Below are positions 6,779 through 14,168 of a stretch of 24,734 bases of DNA, piece by piece. The notes under the pieces were generated by a model. That model saw nothing but the letters and a program-made list of their open reading frames with translations. It was not told the origin of the DNA and did no database searches. The translations under genes were made by a program, and so were the position numbers. Each line of letters starts with the position of its first letter. Position 1 is the stretch's first letter. Source of the stretch: Pseudomonadota bacterium (lineage in GTDB: Bacteria > Pseudomonadota > Alphaproteobacteria > Rhizobiales > Rhizobiaceae); NCBI GenBank assembly GCA_023399465.1, contig JAEWPB010000033.1:1-24734 (forward strand), read 5' to 3'.

Positions 6779-7552
6779 ATGTCTCGTTCAATTCGTTCGC
6801 TTGCCTTCATCGCCTCCACCGCCGACGATGCACAAGCGGCCTATGATGAACTGACTGCCATCTACGGCAATGCCGCTCCAGACGAGGCCGATGTCATCGT
6901 CGCGCTCGGCGGCGACGGTTTCATGCTGCAGACGCTGCACAACACGATGAATACCGGCAGGCTGGTCTACGGCATGAACCGCGGTTCGGTCGGCTTTCTG
7001 ATGAACGACTACCACACCGACAACCTGCGCGAACGCATCAACGCAGCCGTTGAAAACGACTTCCATCCCCTGCGCATGACGACGACCAATGCCGACGGCT
7101 CGGTATCGACTGCGCTGGCGATCAACGAAGTATCGCTGCTGCGCCAGTCGTTCCAGGCAGCCAAGCTCAGAGTGGAGATCGACGGCAAGGTCCGCCTCGA
7201 GGAACTTATCTGCGACGGCCTGCTGGTGGCCACGCCCGCAGGATCCACTGCCTACAATCTCTCGGCGCACGGGCCGATCCTGCCGCTCGAGGCGCCGCTC
7301 CTCGCGCTGACGCCCGTCAGCCCCTTCCGGCCGCGACGCTGGCGCGGCGCGCTGCTGCCGAACAAGGTTTCGGTAGACATCCATATTCTCGAAGCGGATA
7401 AGCGACCGGTCAACGCCGTTGCCGACCACACGGAAGTCAAATCGGTCACCCATGTCCATGTCGCCCAGTCCGAGGATACGACCGCCCGCGTCCTTTCCGA
7501 CCCGGATCGCTCGTGGTCCGATCGCATCCTTGCAGAACAGTTTTCGAATTGA
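6779..7552 (+). CDS. nadK: NAD kinase
   Basis: A 257-aa protein that phosphorylates NAD to NADP using ATP, the only route to NADP. The family marks are clear: VALGGDGFML with GGDG at 44-47 (the phosphate-binding and catalytic loop), NRGSVGFLMN at about 70-79, the NE motif in INEVSLLR, and DGLLVATPAGSTAYNLSAHGPILP at about 147-170 (NAD-binding). Length fits the short alphaproteobacterial form. The start is the ATG at 6779, with AGAGGA upstream; a frame open to 6704 would add 25 residues unlike the family. The next gene begins 11 bp after the stop, so the pair is probably one operon. Confidence 0.95.
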   Translation: MSRSIRSLAFIASTADDAQAAYDELTAIYGNAAPDEADVIVALGGDGFMLQTLHNTMNTGRLVYGMNRGSVGFLMNDYHTDNLRERINAAVENDFHPLRMTTTNADGSVSTALAINEVSLLRQSFQAAKLRVEIDGKVRLEELICDGLLVATPAGSTAYNLSAHGPILPLEAPLLALTPVSPFRPRRWRGALLPNKVSVDIHILEADKRPVNAVADHTEVKSVTHVHVAQSEDTTARVLSDPDRSWSDRILAEQFSN

Positions 7553-7563
7553 GGGAGTTCCCC

Positions 7564-8070
7564 ATGGCCCTGCCCGCGCAAAGCGCCACCATTTTGCGGC
7601 GACTGGCCGTTATTACCGCCCTCCTCGCCACCCCGGCAGTCGCGGCCGAGGAAATCGACCTCCTGCCGCCGACCGTGATTTTCGTCACCAGCACCGGCTT
7701 CTGGGAGGATGACGGCACGACAGCACCACCCACCGGCGGCGCTACGGCAGAGGACGCGCAAAAGCGCAGCGGCTACTACAAGCTCGTGGCGATCCGCCAG
7801 CCGGACCGCACGGCGAAAGTTTTCCTGCAGCAGATCGCCCTTGCCGATTCGACGCCCGAAGTGGTGTCCAGCATCGAACTCGAGGAACTGAGCGCCATCC
7901 GCCCCTATGTCAGCGATATCCGTCCCGAACGTGTTCGCGCCGGCGGGGTCCAGCCGGGGCTGTTCGCCACGGTCATCCTGAAGACCGATCCTGCTTCGGC
8001 GGAACCCGAAAGCTGGACCGTCATGATCGACGATCTCGGCGAGCTCCGGGTGGAAAAGGCCAGCAACTGA
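7564..8070 (+). CDS. exported hypothetical protein downstream of nadK
   Basis: A 168-aa protein with a clear Sec signal peptide (MALPAQSATILRRLAVITALLATPAVAAEE, likely cleaved after AVAA). The mature protein is an acidic, beta-rich chain (LLPPTVIFVTSTGFWEDD, YYKLVAIRQPDRTAKVFLQQIAL, FATVILKTDP, WTVMIDDLGEL) with no Cys and no motif I recognise. The start at 7564 is supported by GAGGGAG about 8 nt upstream; an open extension to 7513 overlaps nadK and would hide the signal peptide. The 11-bp gap to nadK suggests co-transcription. Function unknown; periplasmic location inferred. Confidence 0.8.
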   Translation: MALPAQSATILRRLAVITALLATPAVAAEEIDLLPPTVIFVTSTGFWEDDGTTAPPTGGATAEDAQKRSGYYKLVAIRQPDRTAKVFLQQIALADSTPEVVSSIELEELSAIRPYVSDIRPERVRAGGVQPGLFATVILKTDPASAEPESWTVMIDDLGELRVEKASN

Positions 8071-8139
8071 CCGCCCTTGAGTAAAGTCACCGGCTGGCGA
8101 CTTCCGTTAATTCACGATGCAGCGGACACGGTCCAACAT

Positions 8140-8175
8140 AAAAAAATCCCCCGCAGCCTGGGCCACGGGGGATTT
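8140..8175 (-). terminator. intrinsic terminator of prfB
   Basis: AAATCCCCCG (8144-8153) pairs with CGGGGGATTT (8166-8175) around a 12-nt loop. On the minus strand the stem ends in a seven-T run. It lies 34 bp past the prfB stop codon and between convergent genes, so it may also end the nadK operon. Confidence 0.88.
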
Positions 8176-8208
8176 GCAAGCATGGTCTCGACGCCACTGT
8201 CCGGACGA

Positions 8209-9340
8209 TCAGTCGATATCGTCGACCGACGCGTTGGCGCCGCCATTGATTCGCTGCGCGAGTGCTGCTTCCATGAACGGGCTCACTTCGCCATCCAGTA
8301 CATCGTCGGGGCTGGTGCTTTCGACCCCGGTCCTCAGATCCTTGACCAGCTGGTAGGGCTGGAGGACGTAGGAGCGGATCTGGTGACCCCAGCCGATATC
8401 CGTCTTCGATGCCGCCTCGGCGTTGGCCGCCTCTTCCCGCTTCTTCAACTCCGCCTCGTACAGGCGCGCTCTCAGCATGTCCCAGGCCTTGGCCCGGTTC
8501 TTGTGCTGCGAACGTTCCTGCTGGCAGGCCACGACGATGCCGCTCGGAATGTGCGTGATACGCACCGCCGAATCGGTGGTGTTGACGTGCTGGCCGCCAG
8601 CGCCGGACGAACGATAGGTGTCGATGCGGCAATCGCTTTCGTTGATATCGATCTGGATCGAATCATCGACGACCGGGTAGACCCACACGCTCGAGAACGA
8701 GGTATGGCGGCGCGCATTGCTGTCATAGGGCGAAATCCGCACGAGGCGGTGCACACCCGACTCGGTCTTCATCCAGCCATAGGCGTTGTGGCCCTTGACG
8801 AGGATCGTCGCCGACTTGATGCCCGCTTCTTCACCCGCATTGACTTCGAGCACTTCGACCTTGAAGCGCTGGCGTTCGGCCCAGCGGATGTACATGCGCA
8901 GCAGCATGTTCGCCCAGTCCTGGCTTTCCGTGCCGCCGGCCCCGGAGTGTACTTCCAGGTAGGTGTCGTTGCTATCGGCCTCGCCGGACAGCATCGCCTC
9001 GACCTGCTGGCGCGCGGATTCCGCCTTCAGCGCCTTCAGCGCATCCTCGGCTTCCTTGACGACGTCGGCGTCGCCTTCTTCCTCGCCCATCTCGATGAGC
9101 TCGATATTGTCCTTGAGCTGCTGCTCCAGCGACTTCACGCCATTGATGCTCTCGTCCAGCTGCTGGCGCTCGCGCATCAGCTTCTGGGCTTCGTTCGCAT
9201 CGTTCCAGAGGTTGGGATCCTCTGCCTTGTTATTCAACCAGTCCAGTCGTCTTATCGCCTGGTCCCAGTCAAAGATGCCTCCTCAGCAGGCTTATGGCCT
9301 GCTTGGTCTCGTCGACAACATTCTCGATTTCTGCTCGCAT
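8209..9340 (-). CDS. prfB: peptide chain release factor 2, with programmed +1 frameshift
   Basis: RF2 reads UGA and UAA stops and triggers peptide release. The gene is in two frames. The first starts at ATG 9340 and encodes 23 residues (MRAEIENVVDETKQAIS...) up to an in-frame TGA at 9271-9269. A +1 shift that skips T9271 resumes at GAC (DWDQAIRRLDWLNNKAEDP...) and runs to 8209. The product is about 376 aa, the normal RF2 length; reading only from the internal ATG at 9237 loses about 34 residues. The catalytic GGQ is in SSGAGGQHVNTTDSAVR. The stop-recognition tripeptide is SPY (ISPYDSNARRHTSF) instead of the SPF of E. coli. Helical domain 1 lies at about 40-110. It is downstream of mrcA on the same strand, with a 100-bp gap. 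Confidence 0.96.
9268..9283 (-). promoter_or_regulatory. prfB frameshift site
   Basis: On the minus strand AGGAGG (9283-9278) precedes CAT and then CTT-TGA-C (9274-9268). This is the classic RF2 autoregulatory signal: an internal Shine-Dalgarno three bases before CTT, and a poor-context UGA stop. When RF2 is scarce the ribosome pauses at UGA and slips +1, so full-length RF2 is made. Confidence 0.96.
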
Positions 9341-9440
9341 AGTCGTGTTCTTACCTCGCACAATTGCTTGCCGTGAAATAGTTGCGGCGGCCGAGGATGT
9401 AAAGCCCAAGGCCGCCGCCACCGAATTGGATGGAGTGAAA

Positions 9441-11891
9441 TCAGTACAGGCCGCCGGCGCCCGACGTCACCGCCTGGTTGGCCTGCGGCGACGTCCGCAG
9501 GATCTCTTCCGGTTCCATCATGCCGTCCATGCCGATGACCGAGAAGACGTCGGCCGGCCCGGTGCCGGGCTTGAAGGCTTCCATGATCGTGTCCGGTTCG
9601 CCATCGAAGGCCTGCATGCCGGTCTTGCGGTTGACGGCAATGAGGCTCATTCCCTGCGGAACCACGAACTTCGTCGGCTTGGTGCCCTCGAGCGCCTTCT
9701 GCATGAATTCGTTGAAGATCGGCGTTGCCAGCGAACCGCCGGTGGAGCCGCGGCCGAGCGGGGCCGGATTGTCGAAGCCGAGATAGAGCCCCGCAACCAG
9801 TTCCGGGGTGTATCCGACGAACCAGGCATCCTTCTCGTCGTTCGTCGTACCGGTCTTGCCGGCGGTCGGCCGATCGAGCTTGATCTTGCCGGCGGCAGTA
9901 CCGCGGGTGACGACGCCTTCCATCATCGACGTGATCTGGTAGGCGGTCATCGGGTCGAGAACCTGTTCGCGGTTATCGATCACGGCAGGCTCGTCCTGGT
10001 TTTCCCACTCGTTGGCATTGCAGCCTTCGCAGGTGCGTTCCTCGTGGCGGAAGATCGTCTTGCCATAGCGGTCCTGAATGCGGTCGATCAGCGTCGGCTT
10101 GATCTGCTTGCCGCCATTGGCGAGCACCGCGTAGGCCGACACCATGCGCATGACGGTGGTTTCACCCGATCCGAGCGACATCGACAGCAGCGGCGCCATC
10201 TTGTCGTAGATACCGAAGCGTTCGGCATATTCGGCGACAAGGTTCATGCCCATGTCGTTGGCAAGGCGAACCGTCATCAGGTTACGCGACTTTTCGATGC
10301 CGAGACGCAGCGTCGACGGACCAGCCGAGCCGCCGCCGTAGTTTTCCGGACGCCAGACCTGACCGCCGGAAACGATCTCGATCGGCGCGTCCATGATGAC
10401 CGATGCCGGCGTGTAGCCATTGTCGAGAGCGGCGGCGTAGACGAACGGCTTGAACGACGAACCCGGCTGGCGCTTTGCCTGGGTCGCACGGTTGAACTCC
10501 GACTGGCCGAAGGAGAAGCCGCCGACCATGGCAAGGACGCGCCCGGTATGCGGGTCCATGGCGACCAGACCGCCCTGCACCTTCGGCGGTTGGCGCAGCC
10601 TGTAGGAGTCACCGTCGTCCAGTTGTTCGACGTAGACGACATCGCCCGGCGACAGCACGCCTTCAGGCGATTTCGCCGTCTTGCGGTCGCCGGTGGAGGA
10701 GCGATAGGCCCAGCGCATGTTTTCAGCGCTGATCGTGCCGGTCTTGCGCTCGCTGACAACCTTGCCGCTCGCTTCCTTTTCCGGCTGCAGGCCGATGTCG
10801 ACGCTCTTGCCCGAGGCCGACAGCACCACGGCGAGCTTCCATTCGGGAACATCGCTCAGCGCATTGACCTTCGCCAGAGCCTCCCCCCAGTCATTGGAAA
10901 GATCGATGGTCGCGACCGGACCGTGGAAGCCTCGGCGCTCGTCATAGCTGATGAGCCCGCGCTGCAGGGCCTTGCGCGCCGCAAGCTGCATGTGCGGATC
11001 GAGCGACGTGCGTACCGACAGACCGCCTTCATAAAGGGTGTTGTCGCCGTATTTCTCGATGATCTGGCGACGCACCTCTTCCGCGAAGAAGTCGGAGGCG
11101 AAGAGGTGTGCCCCGCCGCGGCGCGGCTTGACGCCGAGCGGCTGTTCCTTGGCGGCAGCGCCGTCGCTGACGCTGACGTAACCGTTCTCGACCATGCGGT
11201 CGATGACCCAGTTGCGGCGCTCGATGGCCGCCTCTTCGCGACGGAAGGGATGATAGTTCGACGGACCTTTCGGCAAGGCGGCGAGATAGGCGGTCTCGGC
11301 AATGGTCAGTTCGGTGACCGACTTGTCGAAATAGGTGAGCGCCGCACCGGCGATGCCGTAGGAATTCATGCCGAAGAAGATCTCGTTCAGATAGAGTTCG
11401 AGGATCTTGTCCTTGCTGTAGGCCTGCTCGATGCGGAAGGAAAGAATGGCTTCCTTGATCTTGCGGTCCATGGTCTGGTCGGCCGACAGCAGGAAGTTCT
11501 TGGCGACCTGCTGGGTGATCGTCGACGCGCCGACCGGGCGACGGCCCGAGCCCATGTTCTGCAGGTTGGTGGCGATGGCGCGGCCGAGGCCCCAGACATC
11601 GATGCCGGGATGGTTGTAGAAGTTCTTGTCCTCGGCAGAAAGGAAGGCGGCCTTGACGCGATCGGGGATTGCCTGGATCGGCAGGAACAGGCGCCGCTCG
11701 CGGGCGTACTCGGCCATCAGCGCGCCGTTGCCGGCGTGGACACGGGTCGTGACCGGCGGCGCATAGCTGTTCAGCACCGCATAGTCAGGCAGGTCCCGGC
11801 TCACCCCCGTGATATAGATCGCGACGGCGGCTGCCACGCCCAGGAAGAGGACCGAGCCCAATCCGAAAAAATATCCAATGAGTCTGATCAT
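9441..11891 (-). CDS. mrcA: penicillin-binding protein 1A (bifunctional transglycosylase/transpeptidase)
   Basis: An 816-aa class A PBP that polymerises glycan strands from lipid II and crosslinks stem peptides at the outer face of the inner membrane. One N-terminal membrane anchor is visible (about residues 5-28). The GT51 domain follows, with catalytic E87 in SAEDKNFYNHPG, GASTITQQVAKN and KIKEAILSFRIEQ. An OB-like insert precedes the transpeptidase domain. That domain carries SxxK (S478-S-F-K481), SxN (S535-R-N537) and KTGT (K679-T682). A CEGC pair sits between SxN and KTG. The length fits PBP1a of Rhizobiales. In this family the PBP1a-amidase-RNase E and prfB linkage is common. All three signature motifs are intact, so it should be active. 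Confidence 0.96.
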   Translation of the reverse strand: MIRLIGYFFGLGSVLFLGVAAAVAIYITGVSRDLPDYAVLNSYAPPVTTRVHAGNGALMAEYARERRLFLPIQAIPDRVKAAFLSAEDKNFYNHPGIDVWGLGRAIATNLQNMGSGRRPVGASTITQQVAKNFLLSADQTMDRKIKEAILSFRIEQAYSKDKILELYLNEIFFGMNSYGIAGAALTYFDKSVTELTIAETAYLAALPKGPSNYHPFRREEAAIERRNWVIDRMVENGYVSVSDGAAAKEQPLGVKPRRGGAHLFASDFFAEEVRRQIIEKYGDNTLYEGGLSVRTSLDPHMQLAARKALQRGLISYDERRGFHGPVATIDLSNDWGEALAKVNALSDVPEWKLAVVLSASGKSVDIGLQPEKEASGKVVSERKTGTISAENMRWAYRSSTGDRKTAKSPEGVLSPGDVVYVEQLDDGDSYRLRQPPKVQGGLVAMDPHTGRVLAMVGGFSFGQSEFNRATQAKRQPGSSFKPFVYAAALDNGYTPASVIMDAPIEIVSGGQVWRPENYGGGSAGPSTLRLGIEKSRNLMTVRLANDMGMNLVAEYAERFGIYDKMAPLLSMSLGSGETTVMRMVSAYAVLANGGKQIKPTLIDRIQDRYGKTIFRHEERTCEGCNANEWENQDEPAVIDNREQVLDPMTAYQITSMMEGVVTRGTAAGKIKLDRPTAGKTGTTNDEKDAWFVGYTPELVAGLYLGFDNPAPLGRGSTGGSLATPIFNEFMQKALEGTKPTKFVVPQGMSLIAVNRKTGMQAFDGEPDTIMEAFKPGTGPADVFSVIGMDGMMEPEEILRTSPQANQAVTSGAGGLY

Positions 11892-12163
11892 ATCCGAGCT
11901 ACCGTAACCTCGCCTGCCGATCGGCGCGCATTAAACTTTTGCATGCTTCCGGGCGTCTCGCACGCTGCCTGCCCGTTTGCAAGGCGCGTCAGGGCAACGA
12001 GGACCTGCCCCGGCTATTACTGAAAGTGCCACTGGTGTAACGGCGCGAATGTGCGCAAAATAGGGCCTCTCCATTCAAAATCGTCGCTATCCCCATATAA
12101 CGATAGGAGGATTGTTCGTTCTGACAAGCCCGGTCCGTTCGCAGCCGCGTCCAACGAAGCGCT

Positions 12164-13438
12164 TCAGCCGCCTTTGGCGATCACCGGAGCGCGATAGCGC
12201 TTGACGGCTTCGGTCAGAAGTTCGGCGACCTGCTTGCGCCAATTTTCATCCAGCAGCAGCTTTTCATCGTCCTTGTTCGAGAGAAATCCAAGTTCCAACA
12301 GGATCGACGGCACGTCCGGCGCCTGCAGCACGCGGAATCCGGCAAAGCGGTGCGGATTGTTAATGAGGCCGATTTGCCCCTCGAAGGACTCGACGATGGC
12401 GCGCGCCATCGTGATCGAAAAAGCCTGGGTTTCGCGCCGCGTGAGATCGAGCAGGATATCCGCCACCTCTTCGGGTTCCTCGGCCAACCGGATGCCGGCG
12501 ATCTCGTCGGACAGGTTTTCACGCGCGGCGAGATTGGCGGCCAGCGAGTCCGAGGCATTTTCGGAAAGCGTGTAGATGGTCGCGCCGCGGATGTTCTTCT
12601 GCCGCAAGGTATCGGCGTGCAGCGACACGAGAAGGCCGGCCTTGTGCTGGCGGGCGATCTGCACGCGCTGGGACAGCGTCAGGAATTCGTCCTTGTCCCG
12701 GGTCAGGAACGCGCTGATCCCCGGCTCCTTGTTGAGGCGCTCGACCAGGGTACGGGCGAAGGCCAGCGTAACGTTCTTTTCTTCCGTCTTTGTCTCGACG
12801 CCCGACGCGCCGGCATCGATACCGCCGTGACCGGCGTCGATGGCGATCACGAATGCATCGCTCGGCTTGCCCGGTTCGATCGCCACCCGATCTCCGCGCC
12901 CGGCGGCGGCAGGAGCCAGTGCGGCCACCTCCCACTCGTGCGACTTCACGAGATCGGCGAACGCTGCTTCGGACACGCTTTCGGCATCGAGAACGAGGCG
13001 ATAGCCCTTGCCGCCCTCATCCGCCTGCACTTCGGAGAGCGCAAGCCGGGCGGGCTTGGCCGTGGTCAGCACCAGTCGGGCGCTGCCCTCCCCCATCGCG
13101 CCGTAACGGATGTCGCGGAAAAGACCGCGCGGCTCGAGATCGGTCGAGGGAAAACCGAAGGCGGTTTCCGGCAGGTCGACGACGATGCGCGGCGGATTGG
13201 CGACATAGTGGACGGAGTATTCCGGCTTGCGGTCGAAATCGATGACGACCCGTGTGCGCGCATCATCGCCGGCAATCCGCGCCCCGAATGCCAGGAAGGA
13301 CGTTGCCGGCGCGATTTCGCTCGCCGCGGTACGTCGGCCATCGAGCCCCGCGGCCGCGACGACGACCAGGCCAAACATCAATGCCCGGCCTGCGCGCAAC
13401 ATCCCCCCGCGATCGGTGATCCCAAAATTTTTCGTCAA
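12164..13438 (-). CDS. amiC: N-acetylmuramoyl-L-alanine amidase (AmiC type, AMIN + Amidase_3)
   Basis: A 424-aa zinc amidase that cuts the bond between MurNAc and L-Ala during cell separation. It has an N-terminal export signal (hydrophobic LMFGLVVVAAAGL at about 20-32). An AMIN domain (about 48-155, TRVVIDFDRKPEYSVHYVANPPRIVVDLP) should target septal peptidoglycan. The Amidase_3 domain (about 195-420) has the expected zinc ligands H204 (IDAGHGGID), E220 (EEKNVTL) and H274 (SLHADT), and the catalytic glutamate E382 (LELGFLSN). An insert after the HADT segment (about 285-340, rich in Glu and Ala) resembles the autoinhibitory helix of AmiB/AmiC enzymes, relieved by EnvC/NlpD-type activators. 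ATG at 13438 or the internal ATG at 13402 could be the start. It lies 272 bp upstream of mrcA on the same strand. Confidence 0.93.
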   Translation of the reverse strand: MTKNFGITDRGGMLRAGRALMFGLVVVAAAGLDGRRTAASEIAPATSFLAFGARIAGDDARTRVVIDFDRKPEYSVHYVANPPRIVVDLPETAFGFPSTDLEPRGLFRDIRYGAMGEGSARLVLTTAKPARLALSEVQADEGGKGYRLVLDAESVSEAAFADLVKSHEWEVAALAPAAAGRGDRVAIEPGKPSDAFVIAIDAGHGGIDAGASGVETKTEEKNVTLAFARTLVERLNKEPGISAFLTRDKDEFLTLSQRVQIARQHKAGLLVSLHADTLRQKNIRGATIYTLSENASDSLAANLAARENLSDEIAGIRLAEEPEEVADILLDLTRRETQAFSITMARAIVESFEGQIGLINNPHRFAGFRVLQAPDVPSILLELGFLSNKDDEKLLLDENWRKQVAELLTEAVKRYRAPVIAKGG

Positions 13439-14168
13439 TGTTTCGCCCGCACTAATGGTTACAAAATATTGCTGTATCGATGAGACCGGGACAAGTCGCT
13501 ACACGATCCTGCCGATCTCACGCCATCCGCTTGCGCGGACCTTGCTGCTACAATTGCCACTCCGCGCACCGCATGACTTGACCGTTGTCAACTCGCCGGC
13601 GCGTCGCCTGCCCGACTCCCGTCGGAGAGGCACCGGGCGGAGGCACCGCAGGTTCCGCCATAGCCCGACGAATCCATCAATATTATGGCGCACTTGGCTT
13701 TTCCCTTGCTATTGCATCCGATAAAATTTAAAACGCATGTGAGGGTTGAAAGCGTTGACGGGATAGACCGCCGCATGGGCAGCCAACCGAATTGGGCTTG
13801 GCGCCAAAAGCGGACATTCATCCGCCGTCGCTTACGCATTTCTTCCTGAAACTAGATCCGAAATCCGGCGGTGGCCGGCACATACAAGGTGGTTCGCCAC
13901 CAACCGCTCTGTACGAGCACATTCATCGGGCCCTTTAGAGGGTCTAAGGTATTACTATTCTCGTTTGGTCGTTGATGTCGGCACAGCAGCACAAGTCTCA
14001 AGTGAACAGGCACCGGGCCCCATGCGGCTCCGACGTTGTCTGGCTGCTGCCCCGCTCAAGCGGCGCGAGGATTTCTTTGTCCGGCGCTTCCATCACTCGA
14101 CATGCCTTTCCCGTCCGGAGGACGGGCCTGGCCATGCGCTTGCATGCGCGCCGAGGAGCACAGCTTAC
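13439..14168. other. divergent intergenic region with a long rne leader
   Basis: 730 bp between the amidase (minus) and rne (plus) with no credible gene; frames are short, and the one open into rne from 13965 would need a TTG start. It must hold both promoters. AT-rich DNA lies near 13700-13735. A leader of up to about 200 nt precedes the rne ATG and contains a perfect hairpin CCCGTCC-GGA-GGACGGG (14110-14126) 43 bp before the start codon. Long structured leaders bound by RNase E autoregulate rne in enterobacteria; a similar role here is inference only. Confidence 0.5.
14110..14126 (+). promoter_or_regulatory. hairpin in the rne leader
   Basis: CCCGTCC (14110-14116) and GGACGGG (14120-14126) form a perfect 7-bp stem with a GGA loop, upstream of the rne start. 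The exposed GGA loop could be a site for a GGA-binding (CsrA/RsmA-type) regulator, or a structural part of an autoregulatory leader. Neither is shown by the sequence. Confidence 0.4.

Noticed and set aside
8077..9342. Plus-strand 421-codon frame over prfB
   Set aside because: Shadow of RF2; no recognisable motif and it covers the prfB terminator.
9294..12023. Antisense open frame of 909 codons across mrcA
   Set aside because: Product has no domain and its frame follows the codon bias of PBP1a, whose motifs are complete on the minus strand.
12350..13483. Plus-strand 377-codon frame over the amidase
   Set aside because: Shadow frame; zinc ligands and catalytic Glu are all on the minus strand.
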